6,989 nt of DNA from Thermoplasmata archaeon (GCA_021161135.1 JAGHBD010000092.1:1-6989), one strand, 5' to 3'; positions 1 to 5,798 are shown, numbered from the stretch's first letter. Program-made: numbers and translations. Notes: generated by a model from the sequence alone, not told the origin.

Positions 1-1011
1 GAACACATACTCTATTTTAGGGCTGTGGATAAAGCAGGAAATGAATTGATTACTAATGCCACAATAAAATATGATGCTACGCCACCTTCCGTCTCCATAA
101 TCCAGCCGGATGGCGGATTTGTAAAGCAGCAGTATGAGGTAAAATGGAATGCGAGCGATGGCGTTGATGAAAATCTTGATGGAAACATAAGCATATATTA
201 TTCTTATGACAACGGCTCAACATGGGTGGAGGTGGCAAACGGATTAAACAACACGGGCTCATATATGTGGAATACATATGGCTTTCAGGATTCCGATGAA
301 GCGATGATTAAAATACTTGCAAAAGATGATGCGGGAAATGTTGGCATTGCGATTTCTAACAAATTCATTCTGGATAACACACCTCCAACGATCATAATAA
401 AACAGCCGGTGGAAGGAAAGGCATATGGAACAGATTACATGGAAATAGAATGGGAGGCATATGATAGCATCGACGATAATCTTGATGGCACAATAGGAAT
501 TTATTACTACGATGGAGCATGGCATGAAATAGCAACAAACTACAGCAATACGGGAAGATATACACTCAACATAAAGGATTGGGATGATGGAACCTACAAA
601 ATTAAGATTACTGCCACAGATGATGCAGGGAATGTTGGCGTTGCAATTTCTGGCAACTTCACTATAGATAAACAACCGCCTTCTGTATATATTTCCCGTC
701 CGCTCGATGGATATGTTTATATAAATCTGTTCGGCAAGGAGGTGCTGCCTCCTATTCCTCTCCTTTTCCTGCCGTATGATGCAGTTGTCATTGGAAAGAT
801 AACTGTAGAGGTAACAGCATCAGATGCTCACTCAGGAGTGCAGAGAGTGGAAATTGAGGCAGATGGAAGTACATATCCAATATATAACCCGCCATATAAA
901 TGGGAGTGGAATCCGACTCTTGGCGTGCATAGCTTAACTGCTACTGCCTACGACAATGCTGGAAATTCAAGGAGTTATACCTTAGAAAAAATCCTCTGCA
1001 TAAATATTTAA
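1..1011 (+). CDS. Secreted multi-module Ig-like repeat protein (C-terminal part, 5' end outside window)
   Basis: The reading frame is open from base 1 to a TAA at 1009-1011, so the 336 residues seen are the C-terminal part of a longer protein; the GTG at 25 is internal, because in-frame EHILYFRA before it completes an Ig-like strand ending in DKAGN. Three further modules begin at TPP or QPP (about residues 27, 127 and 225), the first two ending in DDAGNVG-AIS. Asp-rich loops (DENLDG, DDNLDG) suggest calcium or a rigid surface fold (inference). The last module differs: it carries FGKEVLP (residues 244-250), then VIGKITVEV and AYDNAGN near the end, a pattern I recall from the C-termini of secreted Thermoplasmatota proteins. 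No C-terminal membrane helix or sorting motif is present, so any anchor must lie in the missing N-terminal part. It is probably an adhesin, sheath or protease-linked surface protein; the exact role is unknown. It converges on dph2. Confidence 0.85.
   Translation, partial: EHILYFRAVDKAGNELITNATIKYDATPPSVSIIQPDGGFVKQQYEVKWNASDGVDENLDGNISIYYSYDNGSTWVEVANGLNNTGSYMWNTYGFQDSDEAMIKILAKDDAGNVGIAISNKFILDNTPPTIIIKQPVEGKAYGTDYMEIEWEAYDSIDDNLDGTIGIYYYDGAWHEIATNYSNTGRYTLNIKDWDDGTYKIKITATDDAGNVGVAISGNFTIDKQPPSVYISRPLDGYVYINLFGKEVLPPIPLLFLPYDAVVIGKITVEVTASDAHSGVQRVEIEADGSTYPIYNPPYKWEWNPTLGVHSLTATAYDNAGNSRSYTLEKILCINI
79..378 (+). repeat. Tandem Ig-like module, copy A
   Basis: About 100 codons from TPPSVS to the residues just before the next TPP. 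It shares with copy B (379-672) the order TPP, a Trp-x-Ala-x-Asp strand, NLDG-x-I-x-IYY, and a closing DDAGNVG-AIS segment. The similarity also shows at nucleotide level in the NLDG loop and the closing segment, so the modules look like a tandem duplication. Confidence 0.75.
379..672 (+). repeat. Tandem Ig-like module, copy B
   Basis: About 98 codons in register with copy A. Differences are mostly at third codon positions in the shared loops, and two to four residues are shorter in the middle where copy A reads YSYDNGSTW and copy B YYYDGAW. Confidence 0.75.
985..992 (-). terminator. Possible oligo-T terminator for the six-gene block
   Basis: On the minus strand, ATTTTTTC follows the dph2 stop by about 17 nt, inside the 3' end of the convergent Ig-like gene. 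Archaeal termination commonly needs only a short T-run in the non-template strand. No hairpin precedes it, and one T6 tract in AT-rich DNA is weak evidence. Confidence 0.35.
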
Positions 1012-1997
1012 ACAATCTGGTCAAACTCGTAATCTTCCCACTGTCTCTCATTTATCATAATCTGAAATTCTATAGGCGTAAGTACAGGCTTTTTGAACTT
1101 CGCAGCATCATCTATTGCAACTCTCGGGCAAGCCGTCGAAATATAAAAATCGAAATCCAAATAATTCAGCCTATCATCAATTTCATCTGCAATAATGAGG
1201 TATGCTTCCATTCCTGCTTTTTCTGCCATTTTCTTCAGCTCGTTTACAAGTCGAGGGCGGCGCTGTCCTATTTTCTCTGCCATAATTATGCCGACTCTTT
1301 TACCATCCATTGCTTTTGCAATTGCAACATATCTCTGCTTTACGATTTTTGCGGCAGCATCTGTAATTTCCTTCCTCAATACCCCGCCACCTATTGGATT
1401 CAATGCAACAACTGGCCTTTTTGTGGCAATGAAAAGGGCAACAGGATGAAACATTCCGTCTCCTATAAAAAGGAAAACATCAACATTTCCAGCAATTTCC
1501 ATCGCTGGAGTGAAATCGCAGCCAAGTATCTGCCCATTATATTTCATTCTTCTACTTTTTCTGCCAATAAAAACCTCATACCCTTTACCCTCAAGATATT
1601 TTTTGCATTCATTGATTTTATGAATGAAAGGTGTTATGCTTACAAGCCCTATCCTGCTTTCTTCAAGAAAAGGTATTGCTTTTCCAACAATTTCAGCATT
1701 GAAATGATAAAAGGCTTCGATGAATGTTACGGGAGGAGAATATTTTTTTCTCAAATATGGCATTTCAGCCTCGCCAATACATATTATTCTGTCAATACCC
1801 TCAATTCTTTTAAAATCACATGCTCCATAACATGAATCAGCGAGAAAAGATGCATCTATACCATTTCTCTTTAAAAATTTCATGATTTCCGCTGCATATG
1901 GTTGCAGCCCTTCTGGCATCTTTATTGCAATTTTTTTGCCATTTTTTGCTGCTTCCAGTAATTTTTTTTCATCAATTTCATAATATTTTAACTTCAT
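1008..1997 (-). CDS. dph2: Diphthamide biosynthesis protein Dph2 (2-(3-amino-3-carboxypropyl)histidine synthase)
   Basis: Dph2 performs the first step of diphthamide formation: an unusual radical-SAM [4Fe-4S] enzyme that moves a 3-amino-3-carboxypropyl group from S-adenosylmethionine to a histidine of archaeal elongation factor 2. The 329-residue length is normal for archaeal homodimeric Dph2. The three cluster cysteines are visible: Cys60 in YGACD, Cys160 in GQILGCD and Cys290 in TACPRVAIDD. FIGDGMFHP (177-185), KAMD (228-231) and the C-terminal KPVLTP-E also match the family, and the protein ends EDYEFDQIV as expected. One oddity is ICIGEAEMP (72-80) where relatives usually carry a His-rich segment of the type HxGHS. 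The ATG start at 1997 lies 20 nt inside hpt, with GGTGG at 2008-2004 six bases upstream. The last gene of the block; its TAA shares bases with the stop of the convergent Ig-like gene. Confidence 0.95.
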   Translation of the reverse strand: MKLKYYEIDEKKLLEAAKNGKKIAIKMPEGLQPYAAEIMKFLKRNGIDASFLADSCYGACDFKRIEGIDRIICIGEAEMPYLRKKYSPPVTFIEAFYHFNAEIVGKAIPFLEESRIGLVSITPFIHKINECKKYLEGKGYEVFIGRKSRRMKYNGQILGCDFTPAMEIAGNVDVFLFIGDGMFHPVALFIATKRPVVALNPIGGGVLRKEITDAAAKIVKQRYVAIAKAMDGKRVGIIMAEKIGQRRPRLVNELKKMAEKAGMEAYLIIADEIDDRLNYLDFDFYISTACPRVAIDDAAKFKKPVLTPIEFQIMINERQWEDYEFDQIV

Positions 1998-2523
1998 TAT
2001 TTTCCACCGTTATATTCACGAGGGTTTCAATTTTCATACCTATTCTTTTCTCTATCTCTTCCTTTTTTCCTTTACCTATTGCAATAAAAATTCCTTTAAC
2101 CCTTACCCCCATTTCCTTTAACTTCTCAATAACTGCTATTAGAGTTCCGCCAGTGCTCACAACATCATCCACCACTACAACTTCATCTCCCTCACTAAGC
2201 CCATTTATGTAAAGTTTTGTTTCAGAATAGCCTGTTCTCTGAATGACTTCTCTCTCGCCCGGCAATCCATATTTTCTTTTCCTTATTATCGTAAATGGAA
2301 TACCAGTTTTTATCGAGAGGAGAGTTGCAATTGGTATTCCCATTGCTTCCATTGTAACTATACGTTTGCATGGTGGCATCCTTGCCATTATTTCATCCAC
2401 AATCTCTTCCAGTAAATCCGGCTCTATGAATGGAATGCCATCCGTTATGGGATGAACAACATAATTATACTCTCCTTTCTTTACAATTGGTGCCTTCTGA
2501 AGAGATTCAATCAGTTTTTTCAT
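1978..2523 (-). CDS. hpt: Hypoxanthine/guanine phosphoribosyltransferase (archaeal Hpt type)
   Basis: Purine salvage enzyme that joins hypoxanthine or guanine to PRPP, giving IMP or GMP in the cytoplasm. The 181 residues match the archaeal Hpt family, which resembles adenine phosphoribosyltransferases more than bacterial HGPRT: KAPIVKKGEYNYVVHPITDG at 10-29, EAMGIPIAT at 59-67, the flexible-loop segment RKRKYGLPGE (81-90), TGYS, and the PRPP loop VVVVDDVVSTGGT at 115-127. No N-terminal helix-turn-helix is present, which argues against the related regulator GfcR, and the KRKYGLPGE segment argues against plain PyrE. The start overlaps the stop of mfnA as ATGA, with AGGTGAT just upstream, so translation is probably coupled. 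Its 3' end overlaps dph2 by 20 nt. Exact base specificity cannot be read from sequence. Confidence 0.92.
   Translation of the reverse strand: MKKLIESLQKAPIVKKGEYNYVVHPITDGIPFIEPDLLEEIVDEIMARMPPCKRIVTMEAMGIPIATLLSIKTGIPFTIIRKRKYGLPGEREVIQRTGYSETKLYINGLSEGDEVVVVDDVVSTGGTLIAVIEKLKEMGVRVKGIFIAIGKGKKEEIEKRIGMKIETLVNITVENNEVKIL
2004..2008 (-). promoter_or_regulatory. Ribosome binding site of dph2
   Basis: GGTGG on the minus strand, six bases before the ATG at 1997 and inside the hpt coding region. It complements the CACCUCC end of archaeal 16S rRNA in part and supports this start despite the 20-nt overlap. Confidence 0.6.
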
Positions 2524-3605
2524 TTCATCACCTTCCTCAAATCCTCAACAAATTTATTAATCATTTCGTTGCTCACATGCGGCATAACAACAATCCTTAT
2601 TATCTCGCTCTCCTCATCAAAACCAACATACCAGCCAGCCTCTTTCAACCTCGCTGCAACCTCTGCTGCCTTTTTAACTTTTATAGCTATTAAGTTAAGT
2701 TCTGGTTCCACATATTCTATTCCATTTCTTTTAAGCAAATCTGCCAGATACCCTGTATTTTCCATGCATTTCTCTGCTATTCTTTTATATCCTTCATAGC
2801 CGAGATGATGCATAACAGCATATGCCGCCGCCGCTGCAGCGCCAGGCCGTGTGCCAAGCAACGTAGCTTGAAAACGTGTATGGGTGCATTTGCTCCTCAC
2901 CTTTATCTCCTCAATCCAGTTTTTGTTTCTGAGTAACAAAAAGCCGCAAGGTATGCATGCCATACCCATCTTGTGGGCATCAACACTAACGCTACTGATC
3001 TTTGCCCGAAAATCTATTATTTTTTTACTTACAAAGGGTGCAACAAAGCCACCGAAAGCGGCATCAACATGCATAAAAATGTTTTCATCACTGCATATCT
3101 CTGCAATTTCTTCAATTTCATCAATATAGCCGTAATTTGTATTTCCTGCTATTGCTACAACACAGGCTGTCGAGGAAGAAATATATTTTTTAACATCTCT
3201 TGCCCTCATAAAATGTCCGCATTCCACAACTTTCAATTTTAAGTCGAGGAGCGAGGCAGCTTTTTCAAATGAGAAATGCGCCTGCTTCGGCAGTATAACT
3301 TCTCTCTTCTCACTCAATTTTTTAAATATCCACAGCGCCGTAATATTGCTTTCCGTCCCGCCAGATGTAAGGAGGCCAGCGTAGCCTGGAGGAGCGTGCA
3401 GCAGCTTTGCAATCCATTCTATCGCCTTATCTTCCAGTTCTTTTGTGCCTTTGAAAAGTTCATAATCGCCAAGGTTTGTTTCAATAAACATATTGTATGC
3501 TTTTTTCGCCATTTCATGAGGCACTGTGCACATTGAGCCAAGAATTCTATCAAAATTTGCATCCTTTTTCTTTGCTTCTTTTAGCATTTCAATAACATCT
3601 TCCAT
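2520..3605 (-). CDS. mfnA: MfnA-type PLP decarboxylase, probable L-aspartate (or L-tyrosine) decarboxylase
   Basis: Group II pyridoxal-phosphate decarboxylase of the archaeal MfnA family. In methanogens the family makes tyramine for methanofuran; in other archaea it makes beta-alanine from aspartate for coenzyme A. No methanogenesis gene is visible here, so aspartate is the better guess (inference). Numbering from the ATG at 3605 (361 residues): GSMCT 23-27, ETNLGD, LFKGT, SGGTESN 81-87, AHFSFEKA with His110, HVDAAFGG with Asp181, and DAHKMG with the PLP lysine at 212, then GTRPGA and a C-terminal RIVVMPHV. The frame extends to a TTG at 3641 and an ATG at 3620, but neither has a ribosome site, while a TATA-like box lies about 25 nt before 3605, which also fits family N-termini. 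Deviations: DAHK instead of the usual DPHK, and AGNTNYG where relatives read like AGTTELG. It overlaps hpt by 4 nt. Confidence 0.92.
   Translation of the reverse strand: MEDVIEMLKEAKKKDANFDRILGSMCTVPHEMAKKAYNMFIETNLGDYELFKGTKELEDKAIEWIAKLLHAPPGYAGLLTSGGTESNITALWIFKKLSEKREVILPKQAHFSFEKAASLLDLKLKVVECGHFMRARDVKKYISSSTACVVAIAGNTNYGYIDEIEEIAEICSDENIFMHVDAAFGGFVAPFVSKKIIDFRAKISSVSVDAHKMGMACIPCGFLLLRNKNWIEEIKVRSKCTHTRFQATLLGTRPGAAAAAAYAVMHHLGYEGYKRIAEKCMENTGYLADLLKRNGIEYVEPELNLIAIKVKKAAEVAARLKEAGWYVGFDEESEIIRIVVMPHVSNEMINKFVEDLRKVMK
2527..2533 (-). promoter_or_regulatory. Ribosome binding site of hpt
   Basis: AGGTGAT on the minus strand at 2533-2527 is a seven-base match to the expected archaeal anti-Shine-Dalgarno sequence. 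Its GGTG core sits five bases before the ATG at 2523. It lies in the last codons of mfnA, supporting coupled translation. Confidence 0.6.
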
Positions 3606-3623
3606 GAGATTTATTGGCATAAG

Positions 3624-3635
3624 GATATAAAATAT
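3624..3635 (-). promoter_or_regulatory. Possible internal TATA-box promoter for mfnA-hpt-dph2
   Basis: The minus strand reads TATTTTATATCC in the short gap between the JAMM gene and mfnA. Its centre is about 25 nt before the ATG at 3605, the spacing expected if the mRNA starts at or next to that codon (leaderless). This is the only gap in the block wide enough to hold a promoter. Confidence 0.5.
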
Positions 3636-3644
3636 TTGCAATTC

Positions 3645-4022
3645 TTAATCCACAATCTCAAGTTTAATTTCTCTTCCTGTATAGTCGTAAGCTCTCCATG
3701 TATCATCTTCATATGGATAGGCAATGATTATATGCACTCTTCCATGTTTCTGGAAAGTCAGTAAATCACCTTCAGATGGTCTTGGATTTCCACTTGGATG
3801 AGAATGTATGGTGCCCACGATACTTCTGTCAAATGGAGCCATGTACATGTTAAAAGTTGCGTGCCTTTTGCCATATGTCATTTGAGGAAGTAGGATAAGC
3901 TCACTTATAACATCCTTTCTTCTTCCAGTTGATAGCATGGCAAGGAATTCATTTGGATGCAAATCCTTAGCTGCCTCTTTTATTGCATCCAGACATTTTC
4001 TTTCTATTCCTCTTATTTTCAT
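3645..4022 (-). CDS. JAMM/MPN+ (Mov34/JAB1) zinc metalloprotease, probable desampylase-type isopeptidase
   Basis: Small 125-residue archaeal JAB1/MPN/Mov34 protein. The complete JAMM zinc motif is present: Glu25 in PNEF, His73 and His75 in HSHPSG, Ser83 and Asp86 in RPSEGD, with the exact HxH-x10-D spacing. Family knowledge: archaeal relatives such as Haloferax HvJAMM1 cleave SAMP ubiquitin-like modifiers from proteins, and an Archaeoglobus homologue gave an early JAMM structure. The length is that of a stand-alone catalytic domain without extensions. Desampylase activity is inference; cysteine-releasing or peptidase roles linked to sulfur-carrier proteins are alternatives, and no SAMP or E1-like gene lies in this window. 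The ATG at 4022 follows the NAD kinase TAA by one base (TAAAATG) and has no visible Shine-Dalgarno, so it probably depends on coupling with the upstream gene. Confidence 0.9.
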   Translation of the reverse strand: MKIRGIERKCLDAIKEAAKDLHPNEFLAMLSTGRRKDVISELILLPQMTYGKRHATFNMYMAPFDRSIVGTIHSHPSGNPRPSEGDLLTFQKHGRVHIIIAYPYEDDTWRAYDYTGREIKLEIVD

Positions 4023-4023
4023 T

Positions 4024-4833
4024 TTACAGACTTTTTGGATATCTGAAACTCAATTTGCGATATATTCTGCGGTAAAAATTATCATCTATCTTTATGAATT
4101 TCGCAGCCACGTCAGATTGCTCAATGGATAATGTTCTGCTTGGAGAAAAATCGAAGGTATGGATGCCATCTATTGCAATTTTTGCTGGCTTCTCAACTTT
4201 TATTTTCAATTTTTTATCTGATGGAATTACAAGAGCCGACGCCAAGTGGCGAAAAGGAGCTATAGGGGCTATAATAAAAACTTTGAGGGTTGGATCAACA
4301 ACAGGACCGCCTACACTTAATGCATAACTTGTCGAACCCATTGGCGTTGAGATTATCAAACCATCTCCATAGAAAGATTGTGTAAGAATTCCATCAACAT
4401 ATAGTTTAAGCAACAAAATTTTTCCAACATGAGCAGTATGTATGGCAATTTCATTTGCTGCATCTGGCAGTCTCTTCTTTCCAAGCTTTGAAGAAAGTTT
4501 TATCCTCTCTTCAACATGATATTCTCCTCTCTTTAATTTCTCCACTGCCTCCTCCGCCTTTGCTGCCTCTATTTCAGTTAGAAAGCCAATTCTGCCCGTA
4601 TTTATGGAAAAGATGGGTTTATCTGTGTGCTGTAAAGTCATTAAAATCGTTCCATCGCCTCCAACAATTATTATTGCATCTGCTTTTTTCCCTATTTCCT
4701 CTATCGAATATCCTTTTTCCCCCATATACTCTGCTATTTTATATTCAAGCAATGCCCCATTAAGCATCTCATAAATCTTTTTGCCTATTACAAATGATTT
4801 TTCAGATGGCTTGCATATTAGTCCCCATTTCAT
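4024..4833 (-). CDS. nadK: NAD kinase
   Basis: Cytoplasmic NAD kinase (PpnK/NadK family) phosphorylating NAD to NADP with ATP or polyphosphate. At 269 residues it has the usual length. The nucleotide-binding GGDGT is at 58-62 with catalytic Asp60; INTGRIGFLTE follows at 77-87; the NE pair is at 128-129; the NAD-binding loop GDGLIISTPMGSTSY is at 156-170, continuing ALSVGGP; APIAPF and a C-terminal IDG complete the fold. The ATG at 4833 overlaps the stop of the preceding phosphatase gene (ATGA), with GGAGG seven bases upstream. The phosphatase-then-kinase order parallels the fused M. jannaschii protein MJ0917. The C-terminal tail RRIYRKLSFRYPKSL is basic. Confidence 0.96.
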   Translation of the reverse strand: MKWGLICKPSEKSFVIGKKIYEMLNGALLEYKIAEYMGEKGYSIEEIGKKADAIIIVGGDGTILMTLQHTDKPIFSINTGRIGFLTEIEAAKAEEAVEKLKRGEYHVEERIKLSSKLGKKRLPDAANEIAIHTAHVGKILLLKLYVDGILTQSFYGDGLIISTPMGSTSYALSVGGPVVDPTLKVFIIAPIAPFRHLASALVIPSDKKLKIKVEKPAKIAIDGIHTFDFSPSRTLSIEQSDVAAKFIKIDDNFYRRIYRKLSFRYPKSL

Positions 4834-5582
4834 AACAACGCCTCCGCTATTTTGCGGGATGCAACTGCAAGCACACTGCTCCTTACTTTCAAATCGAACG
4901 GGACATTTAAAACTTCCCCATTTGCATTATACACCTCTCCACCTGCTTCTCTCACAATAAGACAGCCAGCCGCAAAATCGGTGGTGCGCAAACTTTCTTG
5001 AGGCATGAAATAAGCGTGGGCTGCTCCGCAGGCAACAAGGCACATCTCTATGGCAGCAGCTCCCATGGCACGGATGGTATTGAATTTCACAAGCTTCCAT
5101 GTCTTTTCATTGCCTGACTCGCCAAGAGCGAGAATATAAATTATATCCGAATAATCTTCGCTTACTTCTATCCTCTTGCCATTGAGATATGCTCCCTCTC
5201 CTTTAATTGCCTCATATACATCGCCACTTGGTATATTTTTAACTATGCCATATTCCACATCTTCCACACTTTTTCTTCCGATTGCTATGGATATACCATA
5301 AAATGGTATGCCATGCGCCGCGTTTCTCGTGCCATCTATGGGATCGATGACAAAAGTATATTTTTTTCCATTGTCAATGTAACCTGCCTCTTCAGAGAGT
5401 ACATTTGCTTCCTTGCCAATTACTTCGAGGGCAGCATCCTCTGCCACCTTATCTATATAAAGTGTGGGTGTCCCATCTGCACCCATTGCAACTTCCTTAC
5501 CAAAATTTTCCCTTGCCACTTTTCTAACTGCTTTTTCAATCGCCTCCACCACTTCTTTTGCTATATCTATGAGATAATCCAT
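4830..5582 (-). CDS. Inositol monophosphatase-family phosphatase (SuhB/archaeal FBPase/NADP phosphatase type)
   Basis: A 250-residue Mg2+-dependent sugar-phosphatase fold. Metal-site motifs are intact: Asp44 and Glu48 in YIDKVAED, SEEAG at 63-67, DPIDGT at 80-85, and Asp202 in TTDFAAG followed by REAGGEV. Archaeal members hydrolyse inositol-1-phosphate, fructose-1,6-bisphosphate or, when paired with NAD kinase as in MJ0917, the 2'-phosphate of NADP. The pairing with nadK suggests NADP phosphatase activity (inference); FBPase or IMPase activity is not excluded. Departures from the common pattern are DGTRNAAHG instead of DGT-x-NF-x-HG, and TTD where many family members have a Trp before the Asp. 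It is the first gene of the six-gene block. No Shine-Dalgarno precedes the ATG at 5582; upstream DNA holds two TATA-like boxes and a tandem octamer. Confidence 0.92.
   Translation of the reverse strand: MDYLIDIAKEVVEAIEKAVRKVARENFGKEVAMGADGTPTLYIDKVAEDAALEVIGKEANVLSEEAGYIDNGKKYTFVIDPIDGTRNAAHGIPFYGISIAIGRKSVEDVEYGIVKNIPSGDVYEAIKGEGAYLNGKRIEVSEDYSDIIYILALGESGNEKTWKLVKFNTIRAMGAAAIEMCLVACGAAHAYFMPQESLRTTDFAAGCLIVREAGGEVYNANGEVLNVPFDLKVRSSVLAVASRKIAEALL
4841..4845 (-). promoter_or_regulatory. Ribosome binding site of nadK
   Basis: GGAGG on the minus strand at 4845-4841, seven bases before the ATG at 4833, inside the last codons of the phosphatase gene. It is the clearest Shine-Dalgarno site in the block and fixes the nadK start. 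Confidence 0.7.
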
Positions 5583-5601
5583 CTGTTTTGAATAGATACG
5601 G

Positions 5602-5635
5602 CTATTAAAACTATTTGGATATTTTGCTTATATGT
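5602..5635 (-). promoter_or_regulatory. Probable promoter of the six-gene block
   Basis: The minus strand carries ATATAAGC (5633-5626) and, nearer the gene, TTTTAATAG (5610-5602). The first would give a leader of about 22 nt, the second an essentially leaderless mRNA starting at the ATG at 5582. No Shine-Dalgarno is seen before that ATG, which favours the second, although ATATAAGC is the better TATA match. Both may be used. Confidence 0.5.
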
Positions 5636-5648
5636 GGAGTTGTGGAGT
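5633..5648. repeat. Tandem octamer TGTGGAGT x2 abutting a TATA box
   Basis: Two perfect, directly adjacent copies of TGTGGAGT (plus strand; ACTCCACA on the transcribed strand) end exactly at the ATATAAGC promoter element of the six-gene block. The position just upstream of TATA is where an activator, or a repressor blocking TBP/TFB, would bind. It could be an operator, but no regulator gene is in the window. Confidence 0.55.
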
Positions 5649-5667
5649 ACCGAAAAAATTTCCACAA
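5640..5667. repeat. Inverted repeat TTGTGGA/TCCACAA with T6 tract; operator or terminator
   Basis: TTGTGGA (5640-5646) and TCCACAA (5661-5667) form a perfect 7-bp inverted repeat with a 14-nt loop. On the minus strand the loop contains TTTTTT (5658-5653), the only clear T-run downstream of the exported-protein gene that ends at 5799, about 140 nt away. It may terminate that transcript. It also gives a third, inverted copy of the TGTGGA half-site of the tandem octamer. Confidence 0.4.
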
Positions 5668-5767
5668 TCCAATTCATCACGCCTATGAAATTAACATAGA
5701 AGAAAAGGAAATGGATTAAGATATGAAAGGGAGCACTCTTTATTATTAGTCCATATGAATTGGAATG
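5665..5767. repeat. 13-bp imperfect inverted repeats bounding about 100 bp of non-coding DNA
   Basis: CAATCCAATTCAT at 5665-5677 and ATGAATTGGAATG at 5755-5767 are reverse complements at 12 of 13 positions, including ten in a row. Inside lies a small stem-loop, CTATG (5683-5687) with CATAG (5695-5699). It could be the long stem of a structured transcript or the ends of a very small degenerate mobile element. I see no flanking target duplication, and neither reading is proven. Confidence 0.4.
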
Positions 5768-5798
5768 GGAAAGATAGTGTGCATATGCCCTAGATGGC

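Noticed and set aside
259..675. Minus-strand 138-codon frame opposite the Ig-like gene
   Set aside because: It is the antisense shadow of repeated modules; the plus-strand reading gives clear Ig-like motifs and this one gives none.
1446..1835. Plus-strand 129-codon frame opposite dph2
   Set aside because: Antisense shadow; the minus strand carries all three Dph2 cysteines and family motifs over the full length.
1978..2523. Orotate phosphoribosyltransferase (PyrE) or the regulator GfcR
   Set aside because: The KRKYGLPGE segment, HPITDG and EAMGIPIAT are typical of archaeal Hpt, and there is no N-terminal helix-turn-helix.
2520..3605. Evidence for methanogenesis (tyrosine decarboxylase for methanofuran)
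   Set aside because: MfnA homologues are widespread in non-methanogens for beta-alanine synthesis and no other methanofuran or methanogenesis gene is in the window.
5583..5798. tRNA, CRISPR array or other known RNA gene in the non-coding gap
   Set aside because: No cloverleaf, no regularly spaced repeats and no C/D-box pattern were found; only the inverted and tandem repeats reported above.
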